Positions 53,752 through 63,655 of a stretch of 64,000 bases of DNA are shown here, piece by piece; position 1 is the stretch's first letter, and the number at the start of each line of letters is the position of its first letter. Under the pieces are notes generated by a model. That model saw nothing but the letters and a program-made list of their open reading frames with translations. It was not told the DNA's origin and did not search any database. A program made the position numbers and the translations under genes. The DNA comes from Pseudomonadota bacterium (lineage in GTDB: Bacteria; Pseudomonadota; Gammaproteobacteria; Acidiferrobacterales; UBA6901). The DNA is taken from assembly GCA_021783175.1 (NCBI GenBank), contig JAJXUF010000008.1:1-64000 (forward strand), written 5' to 3'.

Positions 53752-55683
53752 TCAGTCCTTCCACAGGTTGTTGGCGGCGTACTTGAGTACGACTTCGGCA
53801 GAGTGGGGGCTGTAGCCCCTTTCCAGCAGAGCCTGGACCAGATCATCGTATTTCTTCAGTTGTTCTTCGTCGCGTGTGCGCGACTTGGTAATGACCCGGC
53901 TCATCTCGCGAACCGAACTCATAAGCTTGCGTTCAATCGCTTCCTTCAGCGGTTCATAGGAATGGTGGGAAACCTTTTCCCCGCGGCGGCTCTTGGCCCA
54001 AAGGTAGGCCATGACCTCCTGCCTGAAGCCCTGGGCTGCGGATCCAACAATGGCAATTTGTTCTTCGACCGATTTAAGAAAGCCCTCGTCCGGCTGCAGT
54101 TCTTCGCCGGTATTTCTGTCCTTTAGGCGGGTCTTGTTGACGTAGGCTTCGGCATGATCGAGGTAGTTCTGGAACAGCGCCTCGGCCTGTTCCTCGAAGG
54201 AGTACACGAATGCCTTGGTGATTTCCTTCTCCAGGATCTCAAGGTACGCTTTGTGCATCGTGTCCTGAAGAAACTCAAGGTACTGTTTGCGTGTGTCATC
54301 GGGCAGATCGGCACTCTTGACCATATTGATCAGCGCTTCACGCACGTTGATCGGATTGATGCCGTCTGGACTCTCGGCCAGCGCATTGTCAATCGATTTC
54401 ATAATGAAACGTGGTGATATTCCGAACATGCCTTCGTGCTTGGTTTCCTCACGCAGCTCGCGAATATTGATCTTTGCGGTTTTTCCTTTTTCCACAACAT
54501 CGTCGCCATTGTACAGACGCAGTTTCGTCATCAGGTCGCACTTGTTGCTCGGTTCGAGCCGCGAAAGGATGGCAAACATCGCGGCCAGCTCCAGAGTATG
54601 CGGCGCGATATGCTCGCGGAAATCGGATTTTTCCAGAAGCTTGCGATAGATTTTGATTTCTTCCGTCAGACGCAGGTTGTAAGGAACCTTGACGACAACG
54701 ACGCGGTCGAGAATTGCCTCATTCGTTGGATCACCCTTGAATCGCTGCCATTCGGCTTCGTTTGAATGCGCCACGATGCAGGTGTCGACATAAACCGTCC
54801 CGTGCCTACCTGGTGCCGGAATGAATTTTTCCTGCGTGGCCGTTATCATCGTGTGCAGGTACTCCGGTTCGTTTTTGAACACCTCGATGAATTCCGTCAT
54901 GCCGCGATTGCCAACGTTGAAGGCACCATTGAGATCGAGTGCGCGGGGATCTCCTTCCGAGAAAGTGTCAAGTTTGGAAATATCCACCGAGCCTATTAGA
55001 ACAGAGGTGTCTTGGTTATTAGGGTCCACTGGCGGGACCACGCCGACGCCGCGACGTTCATGGCGGGAGAATGCAACGGTTACAATCGGGACATCTTCGT
55101 AACGACCCTTGTATTCTTCCTTCAGACGGTGACGACATACCGGGCAGAGTTCACCTTCGATATGCAGATCGAGCATCTTCTCGAACTCATCGCGCAGCTG
55201 TTTTGGAATTAGATGCAGCGGTTCTTCGGCCATCGGACATCCTTCGATGGTGTATACCGGCGGGCTGTTCTCGAGACCGCGCTGCAGGCGTTCGACTAGG
55301 GAGCTCTTGCCAGCGCCAACCGGTCCCATAAGGTAGAGAACCTGGCGTGATTCCTCCCCGTGCATAGAGGCGGAATGAAAGTAGCGGGCAACCTGCGCCA
55401 GCGTCGGTTCGACGCCGAAGAATTCATCGCTGAAGAATTGGTAGACTTTTATTGCCTCATCGCCGAACAGTCTCTTAATTCTGGAGTCAGAGAGAGTTGC
55501 GATATCCGTGCTACCGACACGGATGATCGCTTCATATATGCGGGCGTGAGCAAGCTTGGGTATCGTGGGATCGGCTTTGACCTTGTCGAGGTACTGCAGA
55601 AATGTTCCGCGCCATTCCAGGTTTTCGCGATTGGCGCGATCCTTTTCAATCAGCTCAGCGAACCTGGATGTCATGTCGATCAT
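53752..55683 (-). CDS. prkA: PrkA family serine protein kinase / AAA+ protein (YeaG-like)
   Basis: A 643-residue protein with an N-terminal AAA domain (Walker A GPVGAGKSSLVERL near residue 108) and a C-terminal PrkA part. The CPVC-type Cys pair and Arg-rich EELRDEFEKMLDLHIEGELCPVCRHRL are typical. The family is linked to stress and stationary-phase adaptation; some members phosphorylate proteins, others show protease-like AAA behaviour. The ATG at 55683 follows GAGGAGG; the frame runs on to 55860 but that leader is not family-like. It is first in the operon with DUF444 and spoVR. Confidence 0.95.
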   Translation of the reverse strand: MIDMTSRFAELIEKDRANRENLEWRGTFLQYLDKVKADPTIPKLAHARIYEAIIRVGSTDIATLSDSRIKRLFGDEAIKVYQFFSDEFFGVEPTLAQVARYFHSASMHGEESRQVLYLMGPVGAGKSSLVERLQRGLENSPPVYTIEGCPMAEEPLHLIPKQLRDEFEKMLDLHIEGELCPVCRHRLKEEYKGRYEDVPIVTVAFSRHERRGVGVVPPVDPNNQDTSVLIGSVDISKLDTFSEGDPRALDLNGAFNVGNRGMTEFIEVFKNEPEYLHTMITATQEKFIPAPGRHGTVYVDTCIVAHSNEAEWQRFKGDPTNEAILDRVVVVKVPYNLRLTEEIKIYRKLLEKSDFREHIAPHTLELAAMFAILSRLEPSNKCDLMTKLRLYNGDDVVEKGKTAKINIRELREETKHEGMFGISPRFIMKSIDNALAESPDGINPINVREALINMVKSADLPDDTRKQYLEFLQDTMHKAYLEILEKEITKAFVYSFEEQAEALFQNYLDHAEAYVNKTRLKDRNTGEELQPDEGFLKSVEEQIAIVGSAAQGFRQEVMAYLWAKSRRGEKVSHHSYEPLKEAIERKLMSSVREMSRVITKSRTRDEEQLKKYDDLVQALLERGYSPHSAEVVLKYAANNLWKD

Positions 55684-56531
55684 GGCCGACCTCCTCAATA
55701 AGCTTCCTTCAAAAACCAGTGCGTGTGTGTTTCTACCCCCCTTGGATCCTTTTTCGCGGACCTTGTATAACTTATAGCGCTTTTCCGATCGGGAATCCAA
55801 GGATTCGAATGACAGCATCGTTCTGCGCTGTTGCTTGACAATGCGAATCCCCACCGTCATTGCATTGCAAGCCGCCCGTCAGACAAGGCTGACCGTCCGC
55901 GGCGTGTCATATGGCAGCGCCCATGTACAGTGAGACAGGAAATCGAGCCATGTGTTTCAATTCCATGGCATGTTGACTGTGTATCGTGTCGGACCGATGG
56001 GCGCTGCAAATCACCCCGGACGGAGCAATTAAATCTCCCGATGTTGCTCAATTGCGTAATTTATGGCGCCTCTGCTTCTTGCGCCGCGCAACCGCCCTGA
56101 CAATCATTTGCATTTCTCTCCGTCAGATTGTCGGGGCGGGGCTGAATTGTGACGTTCGGTGCCGGTCGCTGGTATAGTGGTGATGTTCCTGAGGCGAATG
56201 GTTATTTTTTATTTGCGCCTTTCCGCACGGCTTTCTTGCGGCCACTGTTGGGTCATCCGTCCAGGGTGATCGTTTTTTGAATTGGTGGGCAAACCGGTTG
56301 GAGGCGCAATAGCAGCTTGGACTCGCTACTGGCTGGCGGCCGTAAGGGCGTCGCCGCAGGCGGCTCCGGACGCGTAACTGGTGCTTCGAATCACCAAATG
56401 TCAGCATCCTCAATTGTCATATTTGTTGCCAGCATTCCGACGCGGTGGATTCGCAGTCAGAGGTGCGACTGGTACGGGTATGCGCATGCGACACGGGTTT
56501 TGTCGGCCCATGAAGCCGAATGGGGGAAAAT
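55684..56531. other. Long divergent region upstream of prkA and marR
   Basis: About 850 bases without a supportable gene. On the prkA side TATAAG (plus-strand CTTATA at 55771-55776) with a TTGGAT 18 bases upstream could be a promoter, though the -35 match is poor. The 8-base inverted repeat CCTTGGAT (55740-55747) / ATCCAAGG (55795-55802) brackets it. Towards marR nothing clear stands out. The length suggests extensive regulation or a lost gene. Confidence 0.4.
55740..55802 (-). promoter_or_regulatory. Putative prkA promoter flanked by an inverted repeat
   Basis: CCTTGGAT and ATCCAAGG, 47 bases apart, flank a TATAAG box on the minus strand about 90 bases before the prkA start. This arrangement may mark an operator or a long RNA hairpin; the -35 match is weak (TTGGAT). 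Confidence 0.3.
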
Positions 56532-57011
56532 ATGCCGGTGAAAGACAAGCGCAGGGGCAGTGCGGTTACGAAAGCTGAGTACGAGATGCTGGCGGCCTTT
56601 CGTTACAGCCTGCGGCAGTTTCTTCGGTTCAGCGAAAGCGTGGTTGGCGAGGTTGGGCTGACACCCCAGCAGCATCAGGCTCTTCTGGCAGTAAGGGGTT
56701 TCCCCAGTCGCGAACGGCTTACCATAACCGAGCTGGCCGAAAGACTTCAGATCAAACACAACAGTGCGGTGGGATTGGTCGACCGACTGGCAAGCCAGCA
56801 TCTGATGGTCAGACATACGGCGACTGCAGACCGCCGGCAGGTGCATGTGACATTGACTGCGCAGGGTCGGCGCGTGCTCGAGCGTCTCACTGCCCTGCAC
56901 AAAGATGAGATCCGGCGTGTAGGTCCAGGGCTTGGGGCGTTGCTGCAACGCCTGACGAGCGCTAGTAGGGTAAAGCGGCCTGGCGCTGCGCCCCGGCGCA
57001 AGAAGAGCTAG
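56532..57011 (+). CDS. MarR family transcriptional regulator
   Basis: A 159-residue winged-helix regulator. The fold is clear: helix YSLRQFLRFSESVVGEVGLTPQQHQALLAV, HTH LTITELAERLQIKHNSAVGLVDRL (about residues 55-78), and the wing VRHTATADRRQVHVTLTAQGRRVLERL with the conserved D-R-R. The C-terminus is basic (KRPGAAPRRKKS). It binds as a dimer to a palindrome, often its own promoter; the ligand is unknown. The ATG at 56532 follows GGGGGA; an ATG at 56520 is less well placed. Confidence 0.88.
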   Translation: MPVKDKRRGSAVTKAEYEMLAAFRYSLRQFLRFSESVVGEVGLTPQQHQALLAVRGFPSRERLTITELAERLQIKHNSAVGLVDRLASQHLMVRHTATADRRQVHVTLTAQGRRVLERLTALHKDEIRRVGPGLGALLQRLTSASRVKRPGAAPRRKKS

Positions 57012-57398
57012 CCCGCATATAGAAGGTAGCCGCCCCAAGCCGTATATGAGTCCGCTGGCCGGGCGCCTGACCGGCGCGATCAGGGGCTTTCCCCTCACAA
57101 GTCCCATGGGCGGCTCCGGGCGCCACAAACGCAGCGGCGAGGCGGTGCGTTTCGCCCTTTTGATAAAAAGGTTGCCTTTTGGCCCGCTCAATACCAGAAT
57201 CGTCGAAAATAAAACCACACCCTTACCCTGGCGATGGCCTGGGAGACCGCGAGGCTGTGTGGATAGTGCGCAGATAATACGTTAACCGCTTGGCAGGCCA
57301 GTACAGCGGCAGCCGGTAAAATTCAGGATCCTGGGTAGCTGTAATTGGGGTCCGGACGCATTGTCTGCCAGTGAGGACTGATAAAGGAGTAAGGCTGG
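57012..57398. other. Gap before the ExeA-like gene
   Basis: A 387-base gap between marR and the ExeA-like gene on the same strand. No gene or terminator hairpin stands out. The end carries a strong AAGGAG ribosome site for the next gene. Confidence 0.4.
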
Positions 57399-59465
57399 AT
57401 GTACGAGTCTTTCTATCAATTGCAGGAAAGACCCTTTTCGTTGCTGCCCGACCCCGATTATTTATATCGGAGCGATCGGCACGGGACGGCGCTCGCCTTG
57501 CTCGAGTACAGCCTGCTGAATAGAACCGGATTCTGCGTCATCAGCGGGGAAGCCGGCACCGGTAAAACCACATTGATTCGCTACGTGCTGGCTCAGTGTG
57601 CGGACAGCCTTAGGTTCGGCCTGATTTCGAACACCCATCGTTCGTTTGACGAACTGCTCACCTGGATCTTCCTGGCCTTTGGTCTGGACTACCAGGGAAA
57701 GACCAAACTTGAGCTCTACGATGGATTCATCCAGTTTGTCATCGATCAATACGCGAAAAACCGCCAGACGGTGCTGGTCATTGACGAAGCGCAAAACATG
57801 TCGCCAGAGACACTGGAAGAGCTGCGTATGTTGTCGAACGTCAATTCAGAGAAAGACCAGGTATTGCAGATGATTCTTGTGGGCCAGCCCGGTTTGAGCG
57901 AGTCGCTTCGCCAGCCCGGGCTGGAACAGTTCGCGCAACGCATTGCCGTGAATTACCACCTGGAGCCGCTCGGGCGCGAGGAGACCGCCGAATATATCCG
58001 CCACCGGCTTGCGGTGGCCGGTGGTGTGGCCGAGATATTCGATGAAACCGCCTGTGAGGCAGTATTCCACTACAGTCGCGGCATTCCGCGACTGATCAAT
58101 CTGTTGTGTGACAACACGCTGGTTTACGGTTTTGCCCAGCAGCAACGCACCGTGAATGCGGAAATCGTGCGCCATGTAATTAACGACCGTGAGGCGCATG
58201 GTACGTTGCCGCGTTTTGCGTCCGATACGGAGGAAATTCCTGATAGCACCGTGTCGCAGGACGTTCCGGTGGCATATGCGGTGGAACCGGCCACCCCGTT
58301 GTCTGAAAAGGAATTGAGTACCTCGGCTTCGTGCGAGATCGAGGCGACTCCAGTCGACCAAGAGGAGGAATTGTTGCAGGCAAGCCAGGGGGCAATGCAG
58401 ATTGGCAGCGCCGGGGGTAAAGCTGTTCCGCCTCTGGTGCAATCGCCGACGGCTGTGTCGCTCGAGGCCGCTTCCAGCCAACCGCCAGCTGTTATCAGCA
58501 AACTCGTGACGATGGATGCCTGGCTGCGAAAAAGTCCGCGCAGCGGAACGCGCCAGAATGCCGAGACCGTGCTCGAAACCCGCAAGCCATCGCCCGCCGC
58601 CGTGGCTGTGCAGAGTGATGCGTCTGTCGATCCGAACGTGAAGCAGCCCGCCGTTAGCGCTGGTGATGACGATTGGCAGCCTGCTTATCCCGGAGAATCT
58701 GCCGTGCCGGGCGAAAGTTCGGTCGGCGACCACCTTGAGGGGGGTGCCGACATGGTACGAGATGATCTGTCAGCGGATCGGCGTGAGCGTCGTTCACGCG
58801 CGTTTTGGGGCGCTGCAGCGGCGCTGGGTTTTGTAGGCGGTTTGCTGGTTGCTGCCATCCTGATCGGTGCGGTTTATCTGCGCTTGGGTCCAGCCGGACA
58901 ACGAATTCCGCTGGCAGTACCATCCAAGACTGCGTCGCTGCCGTCTGCCTCCCCCGCTGCGGTTTCGCCGCCGGCTGCCCCGTCGGTGCCGGTAGCCCCA
59001 GCGCCCGCCGCGCAACCGCCGACCGCTAGTGTCGCCGCAAAACCGGTGGATCATATCCGCCTGCGGGAACTCAAGCGCGAAAGAGATGCAGCGCTAGCGG
59101 AAGCGCGAGCTTTGGAAAAGGAGCGGGACGCGGCGCTCGCAGTTGCCAACGCAAGGGAGCAGGCGACGTCCGCCGAGTTGCATGAGCTGCGTGCCGAGGA
59201 GCGGGCAAAGATGGCCGAGATTGCCGCAAAAGCCGCGCAGAACCGGGCGCAGGCTGAGCGCGTGTCTGCCCCGGCAAAGCCCCAAGTGTCACCTGCCGCA
59301 GCAGCGAAGCTGGCAGCGGCGAGTCAGCCTAAGACCGCGGCCGTCGCGGTTGCGCAAAAACCTGTTGCACCAAGTCCGGTAGGTCACAAGTCGGCACCGC
59401 TCACGTTCTCGGCCAATCCTTGCAAGGGTCCCTCAGCAAAATTCCTGTCCACCTGCAAGGAATAG
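57399..59465 (+). CDS. ExeA/GspA-like AAA ATPase with membrane-anchored coiled-coil tail
   Basis: A 688-residue protein. Residues 1-270 are the ExeA-type ATPase (MYESFYQLQERPFSLLPDPDYLY, Walker A GEAGTGKTT at 50-58, Walker B VLVIDEAQN near 126-133, RLINLLCDN). A low-complexity linker of about 200 residues leads to one membrane helix near 467-495, a Pro/Ala stretch, a coiled coil near 553-624, and a short C-terminal Cys-containing tail (SANPCKG, FLSTCKE). Related ATPases serve type II secretion, MSHA pili and XrtA/PEP-CTERM exopolysaccharide systems; none of those genes are near, so its partner is elsewhere. Confidence 0.88.
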   Translation: MYESFYQLQERPFSLLPDPDYLYRSDRHGTALALLEYSLLNRTGFCVISGEAGTGKTTLIRYVLAQCADSLRFGLISNTHRSFDELLTWIFLAFGLDYQGKTKLELYDGFIQFVIDQYAKNRQTVLVIDEAQNMSPETLEELRMLSNVNSEKDQVLQMILVGQPGLSESLRQPGLEQFAQRIAVNYHLEPLGREETAEYIRHRLAVAGGVAEIFDETACEAVFHYSRGIPRLINLLCDNTLVYGFAQQQRTVNAEIVRHVINDREAHGTLPRFASDTEEIPDSTVSQDVPVAYAVEPATPLSEKELSTSASCEIEATPVDQEEELLQASQGAMQIGSAGGKAVPPLVQSPTAVSLEAASSQPPAVISKLVTMDAWLRKSPRSGTRQNAETVLETRKPSPAAVAVQSDASVDPNVKQPAVSAGDDDWQPAYPGESAVPGESSVGDHLEGGADMVRDDLSADRRERRSRAFWGAAAALGFVGGLLVAAILIGAVYLRLGPAGQRIPLAVPSKTASLPSASPAAVSPPAAPSVPVAPAPAAQPPTASVAAKPVDHIRLRELKRERDAALAEARALEKERDAALAVANAREQATSAELHELRAEERAKMAEIAAKAAQNRAQAERVSAPAKPQVSPAAAAKLAAASQPKTAAVAVAQKPVAPSPVGHKSAPLTFSANPCKGPSAKFLSTCKE

Positions 59466-59504
59466 AGTGGCGTAACCGACGCGTCGCGCCAACAGCTACC
59501 AGAA

Positions 59505-62363
59505 TCAACCGGTCATCGCGGTAACCTTGGCCTTCTGGGTCTTGAGGATGGCAAGTGCCGTCTCAAACTCCTGTACGCGTTTTTGTTCCTGTTCAACCAC
59601 CTGCTTGGGTGCGCGCGCCACGAAGTTGCTGTTAGCAAGCTTGCCGCGCGCCTTGTCGATTTCTTTCTCGGTCTTATCGATTTCCTTATCCAGGCGCGCC
59701 AGCTCTTCCTGTTTGTTGATGAAAGCGCCGAGCGGCACTAGTACCTTGAGTTGACCAACCAGCTGCATAGCCGATTCCGGCGCAGTCTGCGACGCGCTGA
59801 GCCACGTTACTGATTCCATCCTTGCCAGTGGTTTGAGGTAATGCTCGTTTTGCTGCATCCAGGCATGCTCCGCTTCGCTGCCGTTTTGCAGCAGGACAGG
59901 CAGGAGTTTCGATGGCGCTATGTCGCGCTCGCTGCGTACAGTACGGGCAGCTGTGATCACGGCCATCACCCATCGCATTTCCTTGACGGCGGCCGGATCG
60001 ATTTGTCCCACATCAGTTTGTGGATAAGGTTGCAGCATGATGGTTTCGCCCTTTGCTGCTGCCAGCTGGGCCGTACGTAGCCAGATTTCCTCGCTGATAA
60101 ACGGTATGATCGGATGTAACAATCGCAATGCGGCTTCGAGGGTGCGGACCAGGGTGCGGCGCGTGCCGCGCAACTGCTGCGCCGCGGCCTGTGGATTGTT
60201 CAGCACTACCTTGGATAGTTCGAGATACCAGTCGCAATATTCATACCACACGAAACTGTACAGTGCCTGCGTGGCGAGATCGAAGCGATAGTCCTTGAAT
60301 GCCGCAGCGACCTCGCTAGTAATTTCGTGCAGACGTGAGGTGATCCAGCGGTCGGCCGCATTCAGATCGGCATCGCCGCCAGTTTGGCCACAGTCATGGC
60401 CTTCGGTGTTCATGAGCACGTAGCGCGCGGCATTCCACAGCTTGTTGCAGAAGTTGCGGTAACCTTCGATGCGCCCAAGGTCGAATTTGATGTCGCGACC
60501 CTGGGTGGCAAGGCTCGCGAATGTCATGCGTAGCGCATCGGTGCCGAAGGCGGGTATACCATCGGAAAAGTCTTTGCGCGTGGATTTCTCGATTTTCGGC
60601 GCATCCTGTGGGCGCATGAGTCCGGTGGTGCGCTTGGCGACCAGCGCTTCGATGTCGATGCCGTCTATGAGGTCTATCGGATCGAGAACGTTGCCTTTTG
60701 ACTTTGACATCTTCTCGCCGTGGGCATCGCGCACGAGCCCGTGAATATAGACTTCGCGGAACGGTACCTCGCCGGTGAACTTGAGGCCCATCATGATCAT
60801 GCGGGCTACCCAGAAGAAGATGATATCGAAACCGGTGACGAGGACGCTTGTCGGATAGAACTCGCGCAGTGCGGGTGTCGCGTCCGGCCAGCCCAGCGTG
60901 GAGAACGGCCACAGAGCCGAAGAGAACCAGGTGTCGAGTACGTCTTCGTCCTGTTCAAGCAGCACGTCTTCCCCGCGCTTTTGTGCGGCCAGGGCATGTG
61001 CCGCGGCGGCAGTTCGGGCAACATAACAGTTGCCTTCGGCGTCGTACCAAGCCGGGATGCGATGACCCCACCAGATTTGGCGAGAGATGCACCAATCTTG
61101 AATGTTGCGCATCCACTCAAAATAGGTCTTGGTCCAGGTGTCGGGCACGAACTTGACGCGTCCGTCTTCCACGGCCTTTATGGCTTCGGCCGCCAGCGGC
61201 GCGACTTTTACATACCACTGGTCGGTCAGGAAAGGCTCGATCACCGCATTGGTTCGATCCCCACGCGGGACTTTGAGCTTGTGGTTTTCGATCTTTTCAA
61301 TCAGCCCGGCGGCTTCGAGTTCTGCGACTATCTTGCGCCGCGCTTCGAACCGATCCAGCCCATGATACGGTGAGCCGGGCAGGTTGATGCATGCGTCGGG
61401 ATAGAAGATGTTTATGATTGGCAGGCCATGGCGCTTGCCGACCTCGTAGTCGTTGAAATCGTGCGCTGGTGTGATTTTGACGCAGCCGGAACCGAATTCC
61501 TTGTCAACGTAGTTGTCAGCGATGACAGGGATGCGCCGATCCGTGAGTGGCAGCTGCAGCGAGCGACCGACCAGGTGGGTGTAACGCCCATCATCGGGAT
61601 TCACCGCGACCGCCGTGTCGCCGAGCATGGTTTCGGGGCGCGTGGTTGCGACAACGACGTGCTCGGCTGTTCCTTCGACGGGGTAGCGAATATGCCAGAG
61701 GTGTCCCGCTTCCTCCTCCGCCACGACTTCCAAGTCCGAGACCGCGGTGTGTAATACTGGGTCCCAGTTCACCAGGCGTTTGCCGCGATAGATCAGTCCC
61801 TCTTCATGAAGCCGCACGAATACTTCCGTGACGGCCCGTGACAGGCCCTCATCCATGGTGAAACGTTCACGCGACCAGTCGAGTGATGCACCCATGCGAC
61901 GCAATTGGCGGGTGATGGTGCCGCCTGACTGGGCTTTCCACTCCCATATGCGCTGCACGAAAGTCTGCCGTCCGAGGTCGTGGCGGCTTTTCCCTTCGGC
62001 TTCAAGCTGGCGCTCTACCACCATTTGGGTAGCAATGCCTGCATGGTCGGTCCCGGCCTGCCACAAGGTGTTGTCACCGAGCATGCGGTGGTAGCGAATC
62101 AGCGCATCCATGAGCGTATCCTGGAAAGCGTGCCCCATGTGCAGGCTGCCGGTAACATTGGGCGGCGGGATCATGATGCAGTAGGAGTGTTCAGCGCCGT
62201 GCATGCCGCCAGACGCTTGACCAGGGGAAGACTCTGAGCGTGGCGAAAAGTACCGCGCCCGTTCCCAGCCCTGGTAGATGCGTTGCTCCAGAGAATGTGG
62301 TTCGTAGGTCTTGGCGAGCGCAGCCGTGGTGCGGTCGTTGTTATCCTGATCGTGCGATTTCAT
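59505..62363 (-). CDS. valS: Valyl-tRNA synthetase
   Basis: Charges tRNA-Val with valine and edits mischarged threonine. The product is 952 residues from the ATG at 62363. The class I signatures are [12 protein letters not shown] (HIGH-like) near residue 75 and [14 protein letters not shown] (KMSKS). The editing domain shows [18 protein letters not shown]. The anticodon-binding domain and a C-terminal coiled coil ([23 protein letters not shown]) are present, as normal. It lies downstream of holC and one unknown gene on the same strand, the standard Betaproteobacterial order. Confidence 0.97.
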   Translation of the reverse strand: MKSHDQDNNDRTTAALAKTYEPHSLEQRIYQGWERARYFSPRSESSPGQASGGMHGAEHSYCIMIPPPNVTGSLHMGHAFQDTLMDALIRYHRMLGDNTLWQAGTDHAGIATQMVVERQLEAEGKSRHDLGRQTFVQRIWEWKAQSGGTITRQLRRMGASLDWSRERFTMDEGLSRAVTEVFVRLHEEGLIYRGKRLVNWDPVLHTAVSDLEVVAEEEAGHLWHIRYPVEGTAEHVVVATTRPETMLGDTAVAVNPDDGRYTHLVGRSLQLPLTDRRIPVIADNYVDKEFGSGCVKITPAHDFNDYEVGKRHGLPIINIFYPDACINLPGSPYHGLDRFEARRKIVAELEAAGLIEKIENHKLKVPRGDRTNAVIEPFLTDQWYVKVAPLAAEAIKAVEDGRVKFVPDTWTKTYFEWMRNIQDWCISRQIWWGHRIPAWYDAEGNCYVARTAAAAHALAAQKRGEDVLLEQDEDVLDTWFSSALWPFSTLGWPDATPALREFYPTSVLVTGFDIIFFWVARMIMMGLKFTGEVPFREVYIHGLVRDAHGEKMSKSKGNVLDPIDLIDGIDIEALVAKRTTGLMRPQDAPKIEKSTRKDFSDGIPAFGTDALRMTFASLATQGRDIKFDLGRIEGYRNFCNKLWNAARYVLMNTEGHDCGQTGGDADLNAADRWITSRLHEITSEVAAAFKDYRFDLATQALYSFVWYEYCDWYLELSKVVLNNPQAAAQQLRGTRRTLVRTLEAALRLLHPIIPFISEEIWLRTAQLAAAKGETIMLQPYPQTDVGQIDPAAVKEMRWVMAVITAARTVRSERDIAPSKLLPVLLQNGSEAEHAWMQQNEHYLKPLARMESVTWLSASQTAPESAMQLVGQLKVLVPLGAFINKQEELARLDKEIDKTEKEIDKARGKLANSNFVARAPKQVVEQEQKRVQEFETALAILKTQKAKVTAMTG

Positions 62364-62446
62364 GTATGGTGTTCTTCGCCGGAAACAACACGACATCCGG
62401 GCCGGCTCTTTCTGCCCGCGTTTCGTATTGGTGGTGGATGGCGCTG

Positions 62447-63622
62447 CTAGTCTTCTTTCCCGCGACTATTTTCCACGTTTGGCGCTCCCTGCGCCAGCAT
62501 CTCCTTGAGGATTTGAGCCAGTCGGGCGATGACGGCGGTGCTCAAGGCACGCTTGCCCGATTTGCGCAGCTCCATGTTAAGACGCGCAGCGGCCATGATT
62601 GCCAGTCTGTGGGCATCGATGGATGCAACCGCGGCGCTAACCGTCGTTGACCTTGGCGGCGTGCCATCGGTGGAGGCCGGCTTTGCTACATCCGCCAGCT
62701 CGGAAGGAGTCACCGAGGCAAGATCGATGGCGTTTTCCAGCACCGGGAAATCGTCCCAGTGCACATCCACCTCCGCCGGTGCATGCAGCATTTGCCCCAA
62801 ATGCCCTTCCTGCATGCCCCCAGCTGTGACCATGACCGCCTCGTCCGCGGACGAGGCGGACGCCGCGCCGGCGCCCTCCGCGGCGGTGATTTCGGCAGTT
62901 AATTGCAGTTCTGGCACGGGCTGCAAATCGACCTCGGGTGCGGCGGCTGGTAGATCCACCGGTACTTCCAGGGGTGCGGCAAGCGTTTCCAGTCCGCTCG
63001 CAGGTCGGCCGTTCTCCGTGTCGCTGGCGCTGGGCGGCTCGTTGCCGGCGGCGGGGTCTGGCAGTGGTAGCGCCTGCTGTTGCATGCCTGCGGCGTGGCT
63101 GGGCTTCGCGGCGGCGGTAATCCCTTGAGTATCAGGGCCCGCCGCAGTGGCTGGTGGAGTAGGCGTTGTGCTGCCCGGGGTCGGTTGTGGCAATGCGAGA
63201 TCCTGTAAGGTGCGTGCGGCGTCGACCGTAATGTGCCGGATTTGGGCCGGGCGCGTGACCGCAGGTGTTGACTGTTTATCTTCACTGGCGGAAGGCGATT
63301 CGCCTCCATGGCCCGCCCCCGGCGCCGCGACACCTTCCGCCAGGGGATTCGCGGATGATGCAGACGCCGCGGGCCGCGCGTCGCGGTGTGTTGTGCCTGC
63401 CGATTGCAACTCCGCCAGACTGGCCTCTAAACGGGCGATCATTTCGTCGGCGGTTGGCGCCGCAGCCATGTCCGCCGGGGAGGCGGGTGGCGCCGGCGCG
63501 GCCGGATTTGCAGAAGCGTCGTGCAGCTCGTTTCGCACGAGATCCTGAAGCGAACGCAATACTTCGTCCAAGGTGTGTTTGACGGACGGTGCATGCTTCG
63601 ATTTATCGGCGGGGCCGGCCAT
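62447..63622 (-). CDS. Low-complexity Ala/Pro-rich protein between holC and valS
   Basis: A 391-residue protein without signal peptide or membrane segments. Ends are ordered: an N-terminal helix ([22 protein letters not shown]) and a C-terminal helical part ([41 protein letters not shown]). The roughly 280 residues between are Ala/Pro/Thr/Glu-rich and probably disordered. No family recognised. Two short helical ends around a long acidic disordered linker resemble scaffold or condensate proteins such as PopZ in layout only, not in sequence. It lies 83 bases upstream of valS and 33 bases after holC. Confidence 0.65.
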   Translation of the reverse strand: MAGPADKSKHAPSVKHTLDEVLRSLQDLVRNELHDASANPAAPAPPASPADMAAAPTADEMIARLEASLAELQSAGTTHRDARPAASASSANPLAEGVAAPGAGHGGESPSASEDKQSTPAVTRPAQIRHITVDAARTLQDLALPQPTPGSTTPTPPATAAGPDTQGITAAAKPSHAAGMQQQALPLPDPAAGNEPPSASDTENGRPASGLETLAAPLEVPVDLPAAAPEVDLQPVPELQLTAEITAAEGAGAASASSADEAVMVTAGGMQEGHLGQMLHAPAEVDVHWDDFPVLENAIDLASVTPSELADVAKPASTDGTPPRSTTVSAAVASIDAHRLAIMAAARLNMELRKSGKRALSTAVIARLAQILKEMLAQGAPNVENSRGKED

Positions 63623-63655
63623 AAATACTAGTTTAGGCGGCAGCCGAAAACGATG

